Source: Herbaspirillum rubrisubalbicans (lineage in GTDB: Bacteria > Pseudomonadota > Gammaproteobacteria > Burkholderiales > Burkholderiaceae_D). From it: a stretch of DNA of 64,000 nucleotides. The notes beneath the pieces are model-generated. The model ran no database searches. It had not been told where the DNA came from and saw only the letters and a list, made by a program, of their open reading frames with translations. Of this stretch, positions 59,787 to 64,000 are shown piece by piece. The translations under genes were made by a program, and so were the position numbers. The DNA is taken from assembly GCF_003719195.1 (NCBI RefSeq), contig NZ_CP024996.1, positions 1,612,001-1,676,000 of the forward strand, in the 5' to 3' direction. Positions within the stretch are counted from its first letter, which is position 1. Every line of letters starts with the position of its first letter.

Positions 59787-61166
59787 CTAGCGCGGCTTGC
59801 CCGGCGTCATCGTCGGCAGTTCCAACAGCACTTCCAATCCACCCTCGCTCAGGTTGCGCAAGCGCAGCTGGCCGTGATGGTTCTCGGCGATGTTGAGCGC
59901 AATGGTCAGGCCCAGCCCGGTGCCACCGGTATCGCGCGAGCGCGAGGCTTCCAGGCGATAGAAGGGCTCGAAGACCGCCTCCAGTTCCGCCTCGGGAATA
60001 CCGGGCCCCTGGTCGCGGATGCGGATGGCGATCTTCTGCTGTTCCAGCGCGATGGTCACGCGGGCCACCTTGCCATACTTGCAGGCATTGTCGATCAGGT
60101 TGGTCAGACAGCGCCGCAGCGCGCCCGGCTGGGCCATGACGAAGGCCCGGGTGCTGCCTTGCAGGCTCACGTCCTGGCCGCTGTCGGCGGCATCGGCGCA
60201 GACGCTGTCGAGCAGGGAATCGATGTCCAGCGCCTGGATCTTCTCGGACGAATCCATGCTGCGCGCCAGGTCCAGCCCTTCACGCACCATGCCGTGCATT
60301 ACGCCCAGGTCATCGATGAGCTTTTGCTGCAATTGGCTATCGGCCACCTTTTCCAGGCGCAGGCGCATCCGCGTCAAGGGCGTCTGCAAATCATGCGTGA
60401 TGGCCGCCAGCATGTGGGTGCGATGCTGGATCTGGCGCCGGATGCGCGCCTGCATGGCATTGAAGGCGTGCGCCGCCTGGCGGATTTCGGTAGGGCCGGT
60501 CTCGGCCAGCGGGGCGTGGTCGATGTCGCTGCCCAGGCGCGAGGCGGCCTGCGCCAGTTGGCGGATCGGGCGCGTGGCCATGCGCGCTACCAGCCAGGCC
60601 AGCATGGCGATCAACACCAGGAACAGCAGGATGTATTGCAGCCCGAACGGTCCACCCGGAGCGCTGCCGCCGCGCAGTGCCGGGGCCTCGCCCGGCTGGT
60701 GCAGGCGCAGGCGCATCAGGGCGTGGTCATGCAGGCTGATGTAGATGACGCGGCAGGTATCGTGGTGCCGCGCGCGGGCGTCATCGGGGCGCAGCGGCGG
60801 ACATTCGTTCTCGCGCTGCACGGCGATCTTGCGGTCCTGGCCCAGGCGCGCCTGCAGCATCTCGACCAAGGGACTGTTGCTGGCATTGGGGCCGTCGATG
60901 GCCTCGTTCATGTCCTCCACCATGCGCGCTTCGAAACCGAAGTTGGCGGCCGCTTGCAACACGATGGAACGTTGCGAGAGCGGCAGCTCGTCGACCGCCC
61001 GCACGAATTGCTCGACACGGTCGGCCAGGTGCTGGAAGCGCAGTTCGCGCAAGGTATTGCGGCGCTCATTGCCGGCCAGCCAGTTGGTGGCGAACACTGC
61101 CACCACGATCCCGGCCAGCAGCAGCACGAAGATGCGGTTTCCGATGGAGCCCAGAAAACGCGTCAT
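59787..61166 (-). CDS. Sensor histidine kinase (EnvZ/CpxA-type)
   Basis: A 459-residue membrane kinase. TM1 spans about residues 11-31 and TM2 about 177-194, with a sensor domain between them. A HAMP domain (RPIRQLAQAASRLG) follows. The H-box AITHDLQTPLTRMRLRLEKV gives His258. The ATPase has NLIDNACKYG (N), RDQGPGIPEAELEAVFEPFYR (G1/F) and TGGTGLGLTIA (G2). It overlaps the response-regulator gene by 4 bases. A Spy-like target next door suggests an envelope-stress signal. Confidence 0.9.
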   Translation of the reverse strand: MTRFLGSIGNRIFVLLLAGIVVAVFATNWLAGNERRNTLRELRFQHLADRVEQFVRAVDELPLSQRSIVLQAAANFGFEARMVEDMNEAIDGPNASNSPLVEMLQARLGQDRKIAVQRENECPPLRPDDARARHHDTCRVIYISLHDHALMRLRLHQPGEAPALRGGSAPGGPFGLQYILLFLVLIAMLAWLVARMATRPIRQLAQAASRLGSDIDHAPLAETGPTEIRQAAHAFNAMQARIRRQIQHRTHMLAAITHDLQTPLTRMRLRLEKVADSQLQQKLIDDLGVMHGMVREGLDLARSMDSSEKIQALDIDSLLDSVCADAADSGQDVSLQGSTRAFVMAQPGALRRCLTNLIDNACKYGKVARVTIALEQQKIAIRIRDQGPGIPEAELEAVFEPFYRLEASRSRDTGGTGLGLTIALNIAENHHGQLRLRNLSEGGLEVLLELPTMTPGKPR

Positions 61167-61900
61167 GCCGGGCGGCCCGTGTGGTCGGTTGTGACCGCCG
61201 TGGCCAGCACGTAGCCCTCGTTGCGCACGGTCTTGATGATGGTCGGGGTGCGCGCATCATCGCCCAGCTTCTGGCGCAGGCGGCTGATCTGGATATCGAC
61301 CGAGCGGTCGAAGGGATCCGATTCGCGGCCCTGGGTCAGTTCCAGCAACTGGTCGCGGTTGAGCACGCGGTTGGGGTGATCCAGGAACACCTTGAGCAAA
61401 CGGAATTCGGCCCCCGACAAGGCCACCACCACGCCATCCTGGTTCAGCAGGTGACGCGCCGTCAAGTCCAGCGTCCAGCCGGCAAAGCGCATGGCGGCCA
61501 CGTCCGGCTGGGCCATATTGGGCGGCAGCGCCTGGGTACGGCGCAGGACGCTGCGGATGCGGGCAAATAGTTCGCGCGGCTCGAAGGGTTTGGCCAGGTA
61601 ATCGTCGGCGCCCATCTCCAGCCCCAGGATGCGGTCCAGTGGCTCGCCGCGGGCGGTCAGCATGATCACCGGCACCGAGGAGGTGGCGCGCAGGTTGCGG
61701 CAAATGGTGAGACCGTCTTCACCGGGCAGGGTCAGGTCCAGCACGATCAGGTCCACGCGCGACTCTTCCAGCACCCGGCGCATTTCATTGCCATTGGTGG
61801 CGGTCAGGGTGCGCAGGCCGTTGCTGTCGAGGTATTCGGCCAGCAGGGTGCGGATGTCGCGGTCGTCGTCGACCACGAGGATGTGAGCATTTGTATCCAT
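61163..61900 (-). CDS. OmpR-family response regulator
   Basis: A 245-residue regulator. The receiver has DDD (residues 11-13), the phosphoacceptor Asp55 in IVLDLTLPGEDG, Thr in IMLTARGE and Lys in DDYLAKPFEP. The C-terminal winged helix (LSGAEFRLLKVFLDHPNRVLNRDQLL, FDRSVDIQISRLRQKLGDD) is OmpR-type. I start at MDTNAHILVVDDD; an in-frame ATG at 61909 is possible. It is divergent from the spy-like gene and likely binds the AAAACGATAC repeats between them. Confidence 0.9.
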   Translation of the reverse strand: MDTNAHILVVDDDRDIRTLLAEYLDSNGLRTLTATNGNEMRRVLEESRVDLIVLDLTLPGEDGLTICRNLRATSSVPVIMLTARGEPLDRILGLEMGADDYLAKPFEPRELFARIRSVLRRTQALPPNMAQPDVAAMRFAGWTLDLTARHLLNQDGVVVALSGAEFRLLKVFLDHPNRVLNRDQLLELTQGRESDPFDRSVDIQISRLRQKLGDDARTPTIIKTVRNEGYVLATAVTTDHTGRPA

Positions 61901-61977
61901 GGAACGCATTATGCCGAACTTGTCCGCGCGTGCAGGGGGGATTTGTATCGGGTCTTTACAAGCACCGGTACAGAAAT

Positions 61978-62018
61978 AAAACGATACCTGTACAGTTCAC
62001 CTATATACAAAACGATAC
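61978..62018. promoter_or_regulatory. Response-regulator binding repeats between the TCS and spy-like genes
   Basis: AAAACGATAC occurs at 61978-61987 and 62009-62018, 31 bases apart (about three turns). An inverted TGTATCG lies at 61944-61950, and CGATACAC at 62044-62051. The region 61901-62137 carries both divergent promoters. Confidence 0.55.
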
Positions 62019-62137
62019 AAATGCAGCCACAGCGGAAAAATCGCCGATACACGTTGCCGGTTTAATGGGAACCGTGCCAGGACAGTAGAACGCTGTTCCC
62101 AGGCAGCACAGAGCACCATCCCATCAAAGGAGCAACC

Positions 62138-62659
62138 ATGTTGACATTGAAGAACCGTATCCTGGCCGGCATCGCCGCCGTGAGTATCAGCGCCGTGACC
62201 CTGTCGGCCTTCGCCCAGATGCCCCCGGATGGCCCGCGAGGCCATGCCCCCAGCCCCGAACAGATCGCCAAGTTCGAACAGATGCGCGCCAAGCACCAGG
62301 CCCAGCTGCACGACAAGCTCAAGATCACCGCCTCCCAGGAGGCCGCCTGGAAGCTCTTCCTGGACAAGACCAAGCCGGCCCCCATGGACCCGGCAGCGCG
62401 TCCCAGCAAGGAAGAATGGGCCAAGCTGACCACCCCGGAACGCCTGGACAAGAAGCTGGAGATGATGCGCAAGCGCGAATCCTTCGCCGAGCAACGCGTG
62501 GCCGCCACCAAGGAGTTCTACGCCACCCTGTCGCCGGAGCAGCAAAAGACCTTTGACGCCGAATTCGCCAAGATGGAGCGTCATCGCTGGGAGCATATGA
62601 AGCATATGGACCATATGCGCCATGGCAAGCCCGCAGCCGACGCCACCCCGGCCAAGTAA
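62138..62659 (+). CDS. Spy/CpxP-family periplasmic chaperone-like protein
   Basis: A 173-residue periplasmic protein. A signal peptide ends near residue 26 (AFAQ). The helical hairpin holds two LTxxQ-like motifs, LKITASQEAAWKLFL and TLSPEQQKTFDAEFAKM. The C terminus is rich in His and Met (HRWEHMKHMDHMRHG), which could bind Cu or another metal. Divergent from the two-component genes, it is the probable target. A metal- or envelope-stress role is inferred. Confidence 0.82.
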   Translation: MLTLKNRILAGIAAVSISAVTLSAFAQMPPDGPRGHAPSPEQIAKFEQMRAKHQAQLHDKLKITASQEAAWKLFLDKTKPAPMDPAARPSKEEWAKLTTPERLDKKLEMMRKRESFAEQRVAATKEFYATLSPEQQKTFDAEFAKMERHRWEHMKHMDHMRHGKPAADATPAK

Positions 62660-62726
62660 ATCCAAGGCAGGACCGGGCGCAGCACCTGATGCAGCCTGAT
62701 CGTGGCACTGGTTTGGCGTCCCCCGG

Positions 62727-62760
62727 CAGCCTTGCGCTCATCCGCAAGGCTGTTCTCGTT
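62727..62760 (+). terminator. Possible terminator after the spy-like gene
   Basis: CAGCCTTGCG and CGCAAGGCTG form a 10-bp stem with a short loop, followed by TTCTCGTT. The rest of the 306-bp gap 62660-62965 shows no gene. Confidence 0.5.
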
Positions 62761-62965
62761 GGCACATTGCGCCATAGCTAGGTACACTGCGTGCCAGCCT
62801 CGGCGCGGGTGGCCACAATGTTTTGAATCTGTCAGCCTGCCCGGCGACAATAGCGGCCGGCCAGAGCCTGGCCGCAGGCGTTGAACAAGCATTCCAATAT
62901 TCCAATTTCGGCCGGGTCGCCATGGTGGCGGCTGGCACATCGATCGGTCCACTGGTTTTTCTGAC

Positions 62966-64000
62966 ATGACAAATACTCCCAATCCCGGCCAGCCATCTCC
63001 TTCCCACCCGACTTCGCGCGGCAGCATCCTGCGCCGCTGGTGGTTCTGGGTATTGGTGGCGGCGCTGGCGGCCGGTGGCGGCTACACCCTGTGGTCCAAG
63101 AAGAGGGCCCAGCAGGAGCAGATGGCAGGCATGGGCGGCCCGGGCGGCCATTTTGGTCCGGGCGGTCCCGGTGGGCGTCGTCCGGGAGCAGGCGCCTTCG
63201 CTGGCCCGGCCATGCCGGTGGGCGTGGCAGTGGCGCGGGTGCAGAACGTGGACGTGTTCCTCAATGGCCTGGGCGCCGTCACCCCGACGGCCACGGCTAC
63301 CGTGCGTGCCCGCGTGGATGGGCAATTGATGAAGCTGTATTACAAGGAAGGCCAGGTGGTCAAGGCCGGCGACCTGCTGGCCGAGATCGATCCGCGTGCC
63401 TTGCAGGCCGCCCTGACCCAGGCCGAAGGCCAACTGGCGCACGACCGCGCCTTGCTGGCCTCGGCCCGGCTGGACCTGAAGCGCTACCAGACCCTGCTGT
63501 CCCAGGATTCCATTGCCAGCCAGCAGGTCGACACCCAGATGGCCCTGGTCAAGCAATATGAGGGTACGGTCAAGGCCGACGAAGGCAACGTCGCCAGCGC
63601 CCGCCTGCAATTGTCCTTTACCCGCGTGACCGCACCCATCAGTGGCCGCCTGGGTCTGCGCCAGGCCGACGTCGGCAACAACGTCACCACCAGCGATACC
63701 AATGGTCTGGTCATCATTACCACCTTGCAGCCGATCACGGCCATCTTCAGCATCCCCGAAGACAACATTCCCCAGGTCTTGCAGCAACTACAGAGCGGGC
63801 GCAAGCTGCCGGCCCAGGCCTGGGACCGCGAACAGAAGAACAAGCTGGCCGATGGCGTGCTCTTGACCATCGACAACCAGGTCGACGCCACCACCGGTAC
63901 CGTCAAACTCAAGGCCCAATTCCCCAATACCGATTACGCACTCTTCCCCAGCCAGTTCGTCAACATCCGCCTGCAGCTCAAGACCGACGAAGGCGCTACC
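62966..64000 (+). CDS. mdtA: RND efflux membrane-fusion protein MdtA-like (cut by window end)
   Basis: The first 345 residues of a periplasmic adaptor of a tripartite RND pump. An N-terminal signal-anchor (RRWWFWVLVAALAAGGGYTLW, about residues 23-43) is followed by a Gly/Pro-rich linker. The lipoyl and hairpin parts are GAVTPTATATVRARVDGQL, YYKEGQVVKAGDLLAEIDPRAL, FTRVTAPISGRLGLRQADVGNNVTTSD. MdtA works with MdtBC and an outer-membrane TolC. No stop is reached inside the window. No strong ribosome-binding site precedes ATG 62966. Confidence 0.88.
   Translation, partial: MTNTPNPGQPSPSHPTSRGSILRRWWFWVLVAALAAGGGYTLWSKKRAQQEQMAGMGGPGGHFGPGGPGGRRPGAGAFAGPAMPVGVAVARVQNVDVFLNGLGAVTPTATATVRARVDGQLMKLYYKEGQVVKAGDLLAEIDPRALQAALTQAEGQLAHDRALLASARLDLKRYQTLLSQDSIASQQVDTQMALVKQYEGTVKADEGNVASARLQLSFTRVTAPISGRLGLRQADVGNNVTTSDTNGLVIITTLQPITAIFSIPEDNIPQVLQQLQSGRKLPAQAWDREQKNKLADGVLLTIDNQVDATTGTVKLKAQFPNTDYALFPSQFVNIRLQLKTDEGAT

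Noticed and set aside
1..64000. CRISPR array or cas genes
   Set aside because: No regularly spaced identical repeats with unique spacers and no Cas-like protein; the only direct-repeat array is irregularly spaced.

Overview
The window looks like a chromosomal segment of a high-G+C betaproteobacterium, most probably Herbaspirillum or a close Oxalobacteraceae relative. The evidence is a Burkholderiales-type general porin, an fdsGBACD soluble formate dehydrogenase, many LysR regulators, a DUF3579 protein, a CobD/CbiB-like membrane protein next to a Nudix gene, and the rpsP-rimM-trmD-rplS operon. The genus is inferred from gene content and protein character; no search was run.

Layout. 1-2.0 kb: end of a porin gene, a 266-bp MITE-like element with perfect terminal inverted repeats and a LysR regulator. 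2.0-6.3 kb: a complete Fe3+/polyamine/phosphonate-type ABC importer closed by a SLOG/LOG-fold protein. 6.3-11.05 kb: a low-G+C accessory patch against the 3' end of a tRNA-Leu gene. It holds two unrecognised genes, a frameshifted and 5'-truncated tyrosine recombinase fused to one of them, a small mobilisation-like coiled-coil protein, a putative DNA-binding protein and five iteron-like repeats. 11-13.5 kb: a Fic/AbiEi-like toxin-antitoxin pair and a secreted protein. 13.5-19 kb: D-malate/tartrate dehydrogenase, hexose-6-P mutarotase and regulators. 19-27.6 kb: a ModE-type regulator, an oxalate/formate-type MFS carrier and fdsGBACD, a formate/oxalate module.

27.8-35.5 kb: a LysR regulator, an ABM-domain protein, a PEP-mutase/isocitrate-lyase-fold enzyme and a convergent six-gene operon. 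That operon encodes an acyl-CoA-dehydrogenase-fold monooxygenase, an SsuABC-like transporter, an NTF2-like protein and an alpha/beta hydrolase that lacks its normal nucleophile and catalytic His. The regulator's promoter and the operon's promoter share a 22-nt direct-repeat box. 35.8-38.6 kb: a TonB-dependent siderophore receptor with a Fur-like box. 38.8-46 kb: a 2-ketogluconate (kgu) cluster with a PtxS-like LacI repressor, two matching operators, kguE, kguK and kguD, in which an amino-acid-type ABC importer takes the place of the usual MFS carrier KguT.

46-50 kb: etfBA and an acyl-CoA dehydrogenase, a TM2-like protein. 50.5-55.5 kb: rpsP-rimM-trmD-rplS, a Nudix hydrolase, a CobD-like protein and DUF3579. 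55.7-59.7 kb: fumC, two cell-envelope proteins and trpS. trpS is preceded by a 17-codon reading frame with tandem Trp codons, an antiterminator-compatible segment and an intrinsic terminator: a Trp attenuator whose leader peptide appears to be translated from a leaderless transcript. This is the observation I rate highest. 59.8-64 kb: an OmpR/EnvZ-type two-component system divergent from a Spy/CpxP-like chaperone gene, followed by an MdtA-type RND membrane-fusion gene that runs off the end of the window.
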